Shown here: positions 16,272 through 24,795 of the stretch, piece after piece
How positions within the stretch are numbered: position 1 is the stretch's first letter
Layout: the number at the start of each line of letters is the position of its first letter
Assembly: GCF_000468015.1 (NCBI RefSeq)
Contig: NZ_KI260355.1
Coordinates: forward strand, 1-64,000
Reading direction: 5' to 3'
Length of the DNA: 64,000 nucleotides
Source of the DNA: Ruminococcus callidus ATCC 27760
GTDB taxonomy: Bacteria; Bacillota; Clostridia; Oscillospirales; Ruminococcaceae
Notes under the pieces: generated by a model
Databases searched by the model: none
The model's input: only the letters and a program-made list of their open reading frames with translations
What the model was told of the DNA's origin: nothing
Program-made: the position numbers and the translations under genes

Positions 16272-18386
16272 TTATATTATCCTGCCATATACCTTTTTGA
16301 TCATATCTGCAAAAGTGAATTTCCCTGATACTATATCATTTAGAGAATTGTAATCATTGCTATCAATTTTGCCATCATAGTTAACATCAGCGTTCACAAG
16401 ATTAATACTTGAATTTCCACCATTCAGATAATTGTTTAATATGGAAAGATCTGAACTGTTTGTAACACCATCCATATTCACATCGCCCCTGTTATAATTG
16501 GACTTATAACACTGCGCTAAATAAGCCTCACTCTCTTGACTAACAACTCTTGTACCATCTGCATCACAATAGTAACTATATGTACCAGGAATAATATAAC
16601 CATCATACTGCCCTTCAGGAGTCCCATTATACCATTCATTTTGATATGTCATAGCAAATGATTCTGGGTTTGAATTTGTGCATTCCACAAAGTACCATTG
16701 ATTATATAACTTTATACCTACTAATGCATGCCCAGGAGCGCTGATAAGCTGAACGTCATCCTTTGTAAAACCTGATTTTAGTAAAAGCAAAATATAAGAT
16801 CTTGACATACCGGCACAAGCACCTTTTCCAGAAACAAGTGCATATGCTGTTTGAGGCATAGAATAAGAAGCATCATACCGAATGAGATTGGACGCCAACT
16901 GGCTGTGAATATATTTTGCAACTTCATATTTCGCATTTTCTTTTGCATTGCCAGATAGTCCACTAATATTCCAATTCACATTTGCAGATTTACTTTTCAA
17001 ATTATTGTATACTTGGGTTACTTTGGCATCCACATCTGGTTTAATTAATTTCGCACCGCCTATACAGTATTGAAAATGAGAAATGAATTCTCTATCTGCC
17101 ATATCAGCAGGAACCGTAATATCAGTAAGATTATTACATCCAGTAAATAAATATCCTCCGCTCTGCGCACATGAAACGTTTTTAGAGACTGTTAATTTCT
17201 TCAAATTGGCACAACCATTAAACGACCAACTTTCCAGGGTTGTAATATTATTGGACATGATTACCTGATATACATTAGAACTGCTAAATGCTCCTGTTGC
17301 AATTTTGGTAACATTTCTTCCTAAAATTGTATCTGGGATTGTAACTGTTACATTATCACTGGCATTAGCGTTTGCATTATATTTTGTTATTGTTGCATTG
17401 CGATCTTTTATAGGAATCTCATAATCCAATCTGTATTGTGAATTGTTTACAGAGCCTTTAATTACAGTATCAAGATGGTAATTAAAGTGGTCGATGAACG
17501 TCTGATCTATCATATTTTCAGGAACATATACAGTTTCGATACTAGTGCTATTATAAAATAAATAACCACCAGATTTTTCTGAACTCAAATTTCTGGATAA
17601 TGTTACCGTTTTTAAGTTCGAACAAGTAGAAAATGAATAATCACCCAATGAAATTACAGTATCCGGCATTACAATAGACGATATTCCATCGCAACAGTAA
17701 AAAGCAAATTTTCCAATTGATGTTACATTATACCCATTAATAGTACTTGGAATTATAACTCCTACAGCTGATGCACTCGTAGTTTTTGTAAAACTAGTAA
17801 TTTCAATCTGATGATCTGAGATTTTATAGTCCAGCTTATACGCTGAAGTAACTGATGAACCTTGTACCACAGTATTAGTATAATAATTAAAGTGATCAAC
17901 GAACGAAGGATCTGCCATGTTTTCGGGAACATTTACAATTTCAATATTTTTACTTTTATAAAACAGGTAACCGCCTGATTTTTCTGAACTCAAATTTTTA
18001 GATAACGTCACCGTTTTTAATTTTGAGCAATTATAGAAAGAATAATTTCCTAAAGAAACAACCGTATCAGGTATTATAACAGAGGATATATCTTTTCCAC
18101 TGAATGCGTATGCACCAATTGATGTTACACTACATCCATTGATTTTACTTGGAATTACAACACTTACAGATGATGCACTGGATGTCTTTGTAAAATTGGT
18201 TATCTCAATGTTATTATCCACCGTTTTATAATTTAATTGATATCCAGAACCTATATAGGTTGCCTCTACATCAGCTGCCGATACCTCAATAGAATTCATT
18301 CTTATTATGGGATTTTCAGCGAAAGTCATACTGCATGTCCCTAGGACTGTAACCGCAAGGATTGCTGCTAATTTTTGTGATTTCAT
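16272..18386 (-). CDS. Secreted LRR_5/transglutaminase-like protein with dockerin
   Basis: The 704-residue protein has an AAGGAG site and a signal peptide (KLAAILAVTVLGTCSMTFAE). Three repeats of about 110-130 residues follow (about 40-445), each with BspA-type LRR_5 strands and a SGGYLF segment, for example TLSKNLSSEKSGGYLFYKS. Next is a transglutaminase-like domain (about 455-610) with Cys in GKGACAGMSRSY and His in GHALVGIKLYN; the third position reads WYFVECTN, Glu where Asp is usual. The C-terminus is a type-I dockerin (GDVNMDGVTNSSDLSILNNY and ADVNYDGKIDSNDYNSLND). It is probably exported and attached to a cohesin. It heads the operon and lies downstream of two LytTR-type boxes. Confidence 0.85.
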   Translation of the reverse strand: MKSQKLAAILAVTVLGTCSMTFAENPIIRMNSIEVSAADVEATYIGSGYQLNYKTVDNNIEITNFTKTSSASSVSVVIPSKINGCSVTSIGAYAFSGKDISSVIIPDTVVSLGNYSFYNCSKLKTVTLSKNLSSEKSGGYLFYKSKNIEIVNVPENMADPSFVDHFNYYTNTVVQGSSVTSAYKLDYKISDHQIEITSFTKTTSASAVGVIIPSTINGYNVTSIGKFAFYCCDGISSIVMPDTVISLGDYSFSTCSNLKTVTLSRNLSSEKSGGYLFYNSTSIETVYVPENMIDQTFIDHFNYHLDTVIKGSVNNSQYRLDYEIPIKDRNATITKYNANANASDNVTVTIPDTILGRNVTKIATGAFSSSNVYQVIMSNNITTLESWSFNGCANLKKLTVSKNVSCAQSGGYLFTGCNNLTDITVPADMADREFISHFQYCIGGAKLIKPDVDAKVTQVYNNLKSKSANVNWNISGLSGNAKENAKYEVAKYIHSQLASNLIRYDASYSMPQTAYALVSGKGACAGMSRSYILLLLKSGFTKDDVQLISAPGHALVGIKLYNQWYFVECTNSNPESFAMTYQNEWYNGTPEGQYDGYIIPGTYSYYCDADGTRVVSQESEAYLAQCYKSNYNRGDVNMDGVTNSSDLSILNNYLNGGNSSINLVNADVNYDGKIDSNDYNSLNDIVSGKFTFADMIKKVYGRII

Positions 18387-18591
18387 TTTAAATTCTCCTT
18401 AATTTAATTGTATATTAACAGACATTTATCTGTTATAAGCAATATTTCGAATTAAAACTCGTCCGGTTACCTAAAGCTCTATAAAGTTTGTAGCAATAAA
18501 CAAAATTGGAATCAAATATTTGTCTATTTTGCTAAATATAGCCATTCTAGTATAATTTTAGCATAAAATACTTTTTTCACACACTTAATGT

Positions 18592-18654
18592 ATCATAAAA
18601 ACAAAAAAATCAATACTTTTGCACTAAATGGTCGTTTTTCAGCATTGTTTGGTC
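18592..18654 (-). promoter_or_regulatory. LytTR-type direct repeat A and possible -10
   Basis: On the plus strand CTAAATGGTC (18624-18633) is repeated as TTGTTTGGTC (18645-18654) with a 21-bp period, that is one 9-10 bp half-site per two helical turns. This geometry is typical of LytTR-family activators such as AgrA. A TATGAT that could be a -10 lies at 18592-18597 on the minus strand. It points to the secreted-protein operon starting at 18386. The half-site matches the one in front of agrD. Confidence 0.6.
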
Positions 18655-18691
18655 AATTTTCACCATATTTTACCATAATAATTCTATTTAA

Positions 18692-18738
18692 GATCTATTT
18701 CAAGAAGACGTAAAAACGTGTGGGTTCTTCTTTGTCAA
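18692..18738 (+). pseudogene. Short remnant of the 11-kb tyrosine recombinase gene
   Basis: About 47 bp ending in TTCTTCTTTGTCAA match 11626-11672 inside the recombinase gene with about five mismatches, including CTATTTCAAGA.GAC and ACGTGTGG.TTCTT. No other part of the gene is seen next to it. It is a scrap left by decay of a second copy. Confidence 0.7.
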
Positions 18739-18976
18739 TATGTCAATGGCTCTCTATAACATATAATATATAATCCTAAAAACAGTCAAAAAAGTTACGG
18801 TTTTTAAAAAATTCTATCAATTATGTATTAATGCACAAAATCGAAATCAAGTATTTGGTTGTTTTGAAAACAATTAGCTGTAAATAAAATTATAGCATAA
18901 AATGTCAAAATTGGTATGAATCAGACTTTTTATATACTCAATGTACCATAAAAAATCAGAAAAATCAACCATTTTG

Positions 18977-19009
18977 CACTAAATGGTCATTTTTTTACGT
19001 TAAATGGTC
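18977..19009 (-). promoter_or_regulatory. LytTR-type direct repeat B
   Basis: AAATGGTC at 18981-18988 is repeated at 19002-19009 with a period of exactly 21 bp, embedded in CACTAAATGGTC and CGTTAAATGGTC. It is the best-conserved of the two boxes upstream of the secreted-protein operon and closely resembles the agrD box (CGTCAAATGGTC twice). It lies about 590 bp before that operon's start, so it may act from a distance, drive an unannotated transcript, or be left over from the duplication. Confidence 0.55.
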
Positions 19010-19013
19010 AATT

Positions 19014-19289
19014 TCAACTATTTTCTAATATATATTCATCGATTAACCTCAAATATTCCTTTTCCTCCGACTCAATGACATCCATCGCAAACTGTTCTGC
19101 ATCGCAAACAGAATTTTTCAGTATCTCAAATCCTACCGCAGCAGTAAACACATCCACGGTCACTTCTTCCGATTGGTTGGAGAAAATTTCAATCTGAAAT
19201 CCGTTGCAATCACTGATACTCCCGTCTTTTCTCTCCCTCTGAATATTTTTCAAGGGCGTAATTTTTACATAAAATCCATGATACAGCAT
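19014..19289 (-). CDS. Small conserved mobile-element protein
   Basis: Starting at the ATG at 19289 (a TTG one codon earlier is possible), it makes 91 residues beginning MLYHGFYVKITPL, with an acidic C-terminus (ESEEKEYLRLIDEYILENS). The ATG shares one base with the stop of the upstream GGCT-like gene, so the two are translationally coupled. I recognise no domain. Small proteins of this kind sit with amidoligase and GGCT-like genes in Firmicutes conjugative elements, and it may help their reaction. Confidence 0.55.
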   Translation of the reverse strand: MLYHGFYVKITPLKNIQRERKDGSISDCNGFQIEIFSNQSEEVTVDVFTAAVGFEILKNSVCDAEQFAMDVIESEEKEYLRLIDEYILENS

Positions 19290-19756
19290 CAAAATATCTC
19301 CATTCCGAATTTAGATTCAAACTCCATATTTTCCGCTAGAACCGCTTCTTCAAACGCAGTTTCCAGATATCTTGTGTCCAGTCCGTTTTCCTTGTAGCCT
19401 TGCTTTATTATGCCGTAGTACTGCTCTGTGGGAGCTTCAAGCGGCGTATCTCCGTTCATGATGTAAACCATCGCTTCAACAGTTTCTCCGTTAAGTTCAA
19501 GAGAAATATTCTCCTTGCGATAATACTTCGGCTCGCCTTCGTAACGATCTAAAAATTTTTCATCCTGCGAATCAAGCTCCCATAAAAGCACAGGAACTTC
19601 ACTTTCCTCATTCGGTTCAATCGTGGCATGATGCCTGAACTGCAACTCATAGCCCTTTAGCATGGCTGTTCCTGCAACTGTTGAATGCGGGCACCTATAT
19701 GCCATTTGTTCCAAATTGATGTTGCTGCCGTAAGCTGCATATAATTTTTTCGCCAT
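19289..19756 (-). CDS. Gamma-glutamylcyclotransferase-like (AIG2/GGCT) protein
   Basis: The 155-residue protein begins MAKKLYAAYGSNINLEQM. The YGSN loop is the hallmark of the GGCT/AIG2 fold, which binds the gamma-glutamyl carboxylate. LDRYEGEPKYYRKE supplies the expected acidic and aromatic positions (about 71-84), and VEAMVYIMNG follows. GGCT enzymes release 5-oxoproline from gamma-glutamyl amides. It is 11 bp downstream of an amidoligase, which makes such amide bonds, so the pair could add and remove a glutamyl-type tag. This pairing is known for the families; the target here is unknown. Confidence 0.8.
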   Translation of the reverse strand: MAKKLYAAYGSNINLEQMAYRCPHSTVAGTAMLKGYELQFRHHATIEPNEESEVPVLLWELDSQDEKFLDRYEGEPKYYRKENISLELNGETVEAMVYIMNGDTPLEAPTEQYYGIIKQGYKENGLDTRYLETAFEEAVLAENMEFESKFGMEIF

Positions 19757-19767
19757 AAAAAGCTCCT

Positions 19768-20877
19768 TTACATTGATATGGAAAAGTCCATACTTTCCTC
19801 AAATTCTTCTTGCTCGTAATCTTCCTCAAAATCGTCCACAGCGGCTTGCTCCACTTCATCGGGTAAACTCTCACATTGCTCCAGAACTTCGCTTACAGGA
19901 TGCTCATGAGCTGCGATACGCTCTTCTTTCAGCCGTTCTCGCTGAGCAATTGCATCTTCGGGATGCCGCCATGAAATACATCCGTCCAGATGCGAAATCA
20001 GGTGCTTGCGGCAATTGCGGAATTCCTCACCGTTCAGTCCAAGATTAATCAGCCAAACCCTTGCACTGTACCTCAGATTATCGCTCTCTGAAATGTGCGG
20101 CGAACAGAATTTTTTCGTCAGCGCAGCATTGGAAATGGCAAGCGCAAGAGTCACATAAGATCTAATAACTCCGGCGTGCAATGAACTATTGCAGGCTCTC
20201 ATCTTCCAATGCCCATTAGCAAAAAAACTATGTAAATTACAAGCTTTATAGCGAGTGGAACTGTAATGATGATGCACCTCATCCATATCGCCTCTATACC
20301 ACAATTTCTGGATTGCTTCGATAGTTTTAGGTTTCTCTTTGTTCAGCATTTCCAGAAAATCTCTGTCCACCTTCTGGCAGTAAGTTTCTCTCATAGGCGA
20401 TACCTGAAGCATATCAAACAAGAAGTTTTCCTTGCTGGCAAAAATGTTCACCAAGTTTCGCAAACTCTGCGCCGTATAAGGTGCACCGTCTACATGAATG
20501 TGAATACCGCAATTGTACTGTGCTCCGGTCACACCGTCAGCGCTTCTGACCGCCCGGACAATTTCCTGCAACAGTGGAATATCGCTATATTCCAGCACCG
20601 GTGTGACGATTTCCACGGCATACTCTCTTGACGCATTACCGCCGTTTTTGTCCACACGCCGAATGCTGGAATCATAAACAACTGCCCATTTTCTGTCCTT
20701 GCTATCACAAATATGATACTTATCGTAACTGCCGCCAAAGTGCTCCGGCACGCTGTCAAATACTCTGCCGATTGCCCTTGCGGCTGCGTTTCTCGTCAAT
20801 CCGGTACACTCAATTTCCACGCCAAATTTTTGCGTTTTAATCCCGTCAAAATTTCCTGACAAATTCTCATCTCCCAT
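19768..20877 (-). CDS. Amidoligase-family enzyme
   Basis: The 369-residue protein matches the ATP-grasp-like amidoligase family (PF12224 type). It has QKFGVEIECTGLTRNAAARA near the start, EYAVEIVTPVLEYSDIPLLQ around 85-105, and NCGIHIHVDGAPYTAQSLRN around 120-140; these acidic and His residues line the predicted active site. The C-terminus is acidic (EEDYEQEEFEESMDF). These enzymes resemble glutamine synthetase/gamma-glutamyl-cysteine ligase and are predicted to form amide bonds between amino acids or to proteins. It precedes the GGCT-like gene in an operon and follows the third serine recombinase. No good ribosome site is visible before its ATG. Confidence 0.75.
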   Translation of the reverse strand: MGDENLSGNFDGIKTQKFGVEIECTGLTRNAAARAIGRVFDSVPEHFGGSYDKYHICDSKDRKWAVVYDSSIRRVDKNGGNASREYAVEIVTPVLEYSDIPLLQEIVRAVRSADGVTGAQYNCGIHIHVDGAPYTAQSLRNLVNIFASKENFLFDMLQVSPMRETYCQKVDRDFLEMLNKEKPKTIEAIQKLWYRGDMDEVHHHYSSTRYKACNLHSFFANGHWKMRACNSSLHAGVIRSYVTLALAISNAALTKKFCSPHISESDNLRYSARVWLINLGLNGEEFRNCRKHLISHLDGCISWRHPEDAIAQRERLKEERIAAHEHPVSEVLEQCESLPDEVEQAAVDDFEEDYEQEEFEESMDFSISM

Positions 20878-20920
20878 GAAAAAACGACCTGCAATGCAAG
20901 CCGTTTTTCTTGATATTTCG

Positions 20921-22159
20921 TTATTTTTCCATCTGTGCTTTTACTTCCACGCCGCCCTTGAAAACGATCAGTAATTTCTCTTTCGACAGCACTTTCACGC
21001 AATCAATCAGCTTGCGGACAATCACATTGTCAAACACTTCAACCTGAAAGTTTTCATGTGCCAGCATTTCCATGGCAGAATCGATTTTATTCTGCGTATC
21101 CGTTGAAATCTCTGCATTCTTTCGGAGTTCCGAAAGCTTTTCATTTATCTCTTGTTCCTCTGCATGAATTTTTTCAAACTCGCAGTCCAGCTTATTCTCA
21201 TCACATCCGCCGCCAGTAATCAGCGATATCAAGTCGTTTCGGGCTTTATCTAAATCCTTCAGCCGCTGTTCCAGATTCAAAATTTCCTGTTGGTTTTTGC
21301 ACTCTAGAACCGAGCCGATATTTGCTTTCAAAATTTTAGCAATCTCATCTCCACAGCCGAGATATTCGTTCACTGCTTTCAGAATCGCTCTATGCAACTT
21401 GTCCTCATGAATGGTCGGCGATTCGGAACAATACTTTTTCCCATGATCCAGACGGCTGATACATCGCCAGACAATCTGCTTTTTACCGCCAGCCGTCCAT
21501 GTACACCGACGATATGGCGTGCCGCAATTGCCACATATCAAAAGTTCGGAAAGCGCGTATTTACTGGAATATTTTCCTTGCTCGGTAGTCGTTTTATCGC
21601 TGATTTTACGCTTACTGGAACGCCTTGCAAGTTCTTGTTGAACACGGTTGAACGTGTCCCTATCAATGATTGGCGCATGATGTTTTGTCACCAGATACAT
21701 GGGACGTTCACCGTTATTTTTCACAACCTTTTTGGTAATGCAGTCAGCAGTAAATGTTTTTTGCAGAAGCACATCGCCCACATATTTTTCATTTTTCAGA
21801 ATGCTTTTGATGTTGGATTCGCTCCAGATCTGATTGCCCATGGCAGTCAGTTTCCCTTTAGATTCAAGAGCATTCTTTATCCTTGTGAAGCTCAATCCGT
21901 CCAGAAATAATTCGTATATCAAATGGACTGTTTCCGCTTCATCAGGAACAATTTCCGGCTTGCCATCTGCACCTTTCTGATATCCCAGAAGCTTGGAATA
22001 TTGAAACGCCACCTTGCCTTCTGCATAAGCTTTTTGCTTGCCCCAGCTGACATTCTTACTGATGGACTCACTCTCCGCCTGAGCAAATGAGCCGTACAGA
22101 GCAATCATAAATTCACTTGTCATGGTCATTGTGTTGATGTTTTCCTTTTCAAACACCAC
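20921..22159 (-). pseudogene. Large serine recombinase, C-terminal half (split gene)
   Basis: The frame starts abruptly inside the conserved catalytic segment (VFEKENINTMTMTSEFMIAL) and lacks the N-terminal half of the resolvase domain with its Ser nucleophile. What remains is the end of the catalytic domain, the recombinase domain (IKSILKNEKYVGDVLLQKTF), the zinc ribbon (LLICGNCGTPYRRC, then CSES) and a coiled coil (LEQRLKDLDKARNDLISLIT). The missing half lies at 36.2-36.6 kb, on the same strand and broken at the same FEKEN position. The 14-kb element between them explains the split. Confidence 0.85.
22133..22147. repeat. Left junction (att) of the inserted element
   Basis: GTTGATGTTTTCCTT at this junction and GTTGATGTGTTTTCCTT at 36230-36246 mark the points where the serine recombinase gene is interrupted. 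The two differ by two bases. They are the best candidates for the crossover sites of the integrase whose gene stops 190 bp to the right. TTCAAACACCA also occurs here, at about 22269 and at about 36162, and may be an arm-binding motif. Confidence 0.5.
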
Positions 22160-22281
22160 CCCATCGCTATCATAACGTATTGTATCGTTGAAAAGTGCCG
22201 AGTTTACGCCAAATTCGTATGTCCAAAAATGTGTATCGCTGCATATCGTATCCCCTCATTTTGTGGGTTCAAACACCAAAT

Positions 22282-22328
22282 AAACGCCATGCTGAACGGA
22301 TTTCTGTGTCCGAATCAGCATGGCGTTT
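22282..22328 (-). terminator. Terminator of the integrase gene
   Basis: A perfect 14-bp stem (AAACGCCATGCTGA with TCAGCATGGCGTTT) lies 11 bp after the integrase stop. It separates the element's integrase from the disrupted recombinase half. Confidence 0.8.
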
Positions 22329-22338
22329 GTTCATATAT

Positions 22339-23700
22339 TCAATTGACTGTTCCAAGTGCCTGACTAATGGCATCGGAAGCTTTCGCTCTTGTTTCTGCAA
22401 AAATATGAGCGTAGATATTTTCCGTTGTGCGAGTATCACAATGTCCTAAATGTTCCGAAATCACCTTAACCGGAACTCCCATATTGATAAGGAGTGAAGC
22501 GTTTGCATGACGAAGGTCATGAATATGAATATTAGGAAAATCATGTTTTTTCAGCAGTTCTTTAAATGTTGTATTTACATAAGTGGAATTCATGTACTCT
22601 CCGTACTCGCCTGTGAAAACCGTACCCCTGTCAATCCATCGATTTCCGATATCCTGCTTTCTATGCTCCTGCCATTCCATCTGCTCTGCCAGTGTTTCCA
22701 TAACCTGTGGCGGTAGTGAAATTACTCTTGCACTGCTTTTCGTTTTCGGAGTACCAAGCTTGTACTGCCCTTTGCTACGATAAAGACTATATTTGACTGT
22801 CAGCGTGGAATTTTCAAAATCCACATCTGCCCAGTGCAGTCCTGTGATTTCACCTACTCGCATTCCTGTGAACAGCAGCACTCTGATAAGCCTTGTAAGC
22901 TGTGGATTACTGAATTCATTGATGATAGTCAGAAGTTCTTTGCATTGTTCTGCATTCAGATACGCTCGTTCCTTTGTATCTGTGTCCTTTGGTGTGGTGG
23001 CATTCATAACTGGATTTTTCAGCAACAATTCTTTCTTGACAGCCGTTGAAAAAATCGGAGAAAGTGCAGTGCGTACCCTTGCAATTGTGCCGTCCTCCAA
23101 ACCGCCACTACTTTCCGCAAGTGTGAATGTCTGTTTCAGCGTCTTGCCACAAGCCTTTGAAACTTTTTCTGCTGTAGAACGCATCACAGCCTTACCATTC
23201 GCCATATCCCGCAGCGTATTCATATTTACTCCAGATTTTCGGGAAAGCGGTCTGCGATAGCCGTGAGCAAGCAAAGAAGTATCCTTTAAAATGTACATTT
23301 CACGCTTACTGCCGTGGCGATGCAGTTCATTGAACAGTGCGTCAATTCTTGCTGTGTTGATGTCTTTCAGCTTCATGTTTCCGATGTATGGCAGCACATA
23401 AGTTTCGAGAATATAACGGCTGGATTCCAGTGTATATTCTTTCAGCTTATGAGGTGCAATCTGATCGTAGTACCAGTCAAATAACTCATGAAAGCGAATA
23501 TTTTCATCAAGATTCGTCATGCCCCTGCATCGCTGCTCAAATTCATAGGCATATGCTCTCGCCAGTTTTTCTGCCTTACCCTCAGTTACTCCGTCAGGCG
23601 GTGTAAATGTGGTGGTCTTGCGTATCTGTTTCCCCGCCATATCATAGCCCCTTGACACCATGATACGAAAAGATTTTCCTCGTTTCTTAATACTTGGCAT
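22339..23700 (-). CDS. Tyrosine integrase of the inserted element
   Basis: The 453-residue integrase has an N-terminal arm-binding region (MPSIKKRGKSFRIMVSRGYD), a core-binding domain interrupted by an extra HTH-like insert, and a catalytic domain with GMRVGEITGLHW (Arg), HIHDLRHANASLLI (His-x-x-Arg) and HLGHCDTRTTENIYAHI (His and Tyr). The insert, about residues 150-195, reads LSRKSGVNMNTLRDMANGKA and resembles an XRE helix-turn-helix. The gene sits at the left end of the element next to the junction, as expected for integration and excision. The XRE repressor and excisionase-like genes lie to the right. Confidence 0.85.
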   Translation of the reverse strand: MPSIKKRGKSFRIMVSRGYDMAGKQIRKTTTFTPPDGVTEGKAEKLARAYAYEFEQRCRGMTNLDENIRFHELFDWYYDQIAPHKLKEYTLESSRYILETYVLPYIGNMKLKDINTARIDALFNELHRHGSKREMYILKDTSLLAHGYRRPLSRKSGVNMNTLRDMANGKAVMRSTAEKVSKACGKTLKQTFTLAESSGGLEDGTIARVRTALSPIFSTAVKKELLLKNPVMNATTPKDTDTKERAYLNAEQCKELLTIINEFSNPQLTRLIRVLLFTGMRVGEITGLHWADVDFENSTLTVKYSLYRSKGQYKLGTPKTKSSARVISLPPQVMETLAEQMEWQEHRKQDIGNRWIDRGTVFTGEYGEYMNSTYVNTTFKELLKKHDFPNIHIHDLRHANASLLINMGVPVKVISEHLGHCDTRTTENIYAHIFAETRAKASDAISQALGTVN

Positions 23701-23812
23701 TTTGTAGCCTCCTTTCAGATGTTGCCTTACTCTATATTCGCTCTGAATCGGCTGAAAGTCAAGTAATATTGTGGATTATCCGGTAGAAATATCACTGAGA
23801 AATTTGTGCAGA

Positions 23813-24400
23813 TTATTCTTCGGAAACAGTACTGTCCTCAATTTGTAAGCCACGCTTCTGCAACTGTTTCAGAATAAATTCTTCCACAAACTTCTGCAAA
23901 TCCCAGATGAAATATCCTTCTATATTAAAATTGCCCACTTTACTTTTATCGAATTTCCCATTTAACACATTTCTGACCTGTGTGGATTTGAACTCCAGTT
24001 CCTCCAAAAATGCGTAGAAATCCTTGTCACTAAGCAGTGAATCCAAAAGTTTGATCAGTGGTGCGGTACTTTCAAAGCCCTCTGTATTTTTTGCATATTT
24101 CATGAGCGTGATTGCACTCTCTGATAAGCCCAATTCCTCATGCAGAGCCTTATTTTCCGAGCTGATACCTGTGAGCAGATAGTCAACAGATACATGAAAA
24201 TACTCTGCAATTCGGATCAGGTTCTCCGGTGTCGGCTGTGTTGTTCCATTTTTATACAGACTGATGGTTTGCTGACGGATGCCGACATATTCGCCTAAAG
24301 CCTTGAGTGTGGTTTTCTCGCCTGTTTTTGGATGGCATTCGAGCAATTCTCTCAATATCGTTGGGAACGTTCCCTCATATCCGGTTACTTGTTCAGCCAT
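23813..24400 (-). CDS. XRE-family repressor
   Basis: The 195-residue protein has a helix-turn-helix at about residues 28-70 (LKALGEYVGIRQQTISLYKN, NLIRIAEYFHVSVDYLLTG), the classic XRE/Cro form. The C-terminal part (about 85-195) is helical and probably mediates oligomerisation or sensing. It is divergent from the excisionase-like gene, with a perfect palindrome between them. By analogy with phages and ICEs it would keep the element silent, and its loss would activate excision and replication genes. Confidence 0.8.
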   Translation of the reverse strand: MAEQVTGYEGTFPTILRELLECHPKTGEKTTLKALGEYVGIRQQTISLYKNGTTQPTPENLIRIAEYFHVSVDYLLTGISSENKALHEELGLSESAITLMKYAKNTEGFESTAPLIKLLDSLLSDKDFYAFLEELEFKSTQVRNVLNGKFDKSKVGNFNIEGYFIWDLQKFVEEFILKQLQKRGLQIEDSTVSEE

Positions 24401-24479
24401 ATGATTTTCTCCTTTGATTTTCGATTTACTTGAACTTCTCTAAATTGATTTCGCTTTCATTGACATTCTGTTTTGCTTG

Positions 24480-24498
24480 TGATATAATTATTATATCA
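24480..24498. promoter_or_regulatory. Perfect palindromic operator between repressor and xis-like gene
   Basis: TGATATAATTATTATATCA is a 19-bp perfect palindrome in the divergent promoter region and contains TATAAT-like -10 sequence on both strands. Two GATGAAACG repeats follow at 24499 and 24520. It is the obvious binding site for the XRE repressor encoded on the left. Confidence 0.6.
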
Positions 24499-24540
24499 GA
24501 TGAAACGAAACTTGTCAAGATGAAACGGAGGAATTTTACA

Positions 24541-24762
24541 ATGAAAGAAATGCAGAAACAACCGACAATGATGACTATCCGTGAAATTGCCGGAACAGGG
24601 CTGATGTCTGAACACGCTCTCCGAATAATGCTGAAAGCAGGAAAATTACCGGCAATTTTCATTGGTAAAAAAGCACTTATCAATTATGATAAGCTGTGTG
24701 AGGAATTGCAGGCATTAGAGGCGAATGTGGCAAAGCAGGAAGAGAACGATTTTTGGAATTAA
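24541..24762 (+). CDS. Excisionase-like small DNA-binding protein
   Basis: The start at 24541 follows a GGAGG site; the frame stays open upstream but without a ribosome site. The 73-residue product has TIREIAGTGLMSEHALRIML followed by KLPAIFIGKKALINYDKLCE, the winged-helix pattern of MerR/Xis-type excisionases (HTH_17). It is the first rightward gene, facing the repressor. It likely helps the integrase excise the element and may activate the replication genes downstream. Confidence 0.7.
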   Translation: MKEMQKQPTMMTIREIAGTGLMSEHALRIMLKAGKLPAIFIGKKALINYDKLCEELQALEANVAKQEENDFWN

Positions 24763-24795
24763 TCATATTGTTCAAGATGAAAGGAGGGGTGTATT

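Larger units (their letters stand above)
18480..19012. repeat. Diverged tandem duplication of a promoter region
   Basis: The stretch about 18490-18665 is repeated in diverged form at about 18810-19012. Shared landmarks in order are AATCAA(A/G)TATTTG, TTATAGCATAAAAT-like AT blocks, CAATGTA/TAATGTATCATAAAA, and TTTGCACTAAATGGTC. Each copy ends with a 21-bp-period LytTR-type box. Between them lies the remnant of the tyrosine recombinase gene. No protein is encoded in this ~630-bp stretch. Confidence 0.55.
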
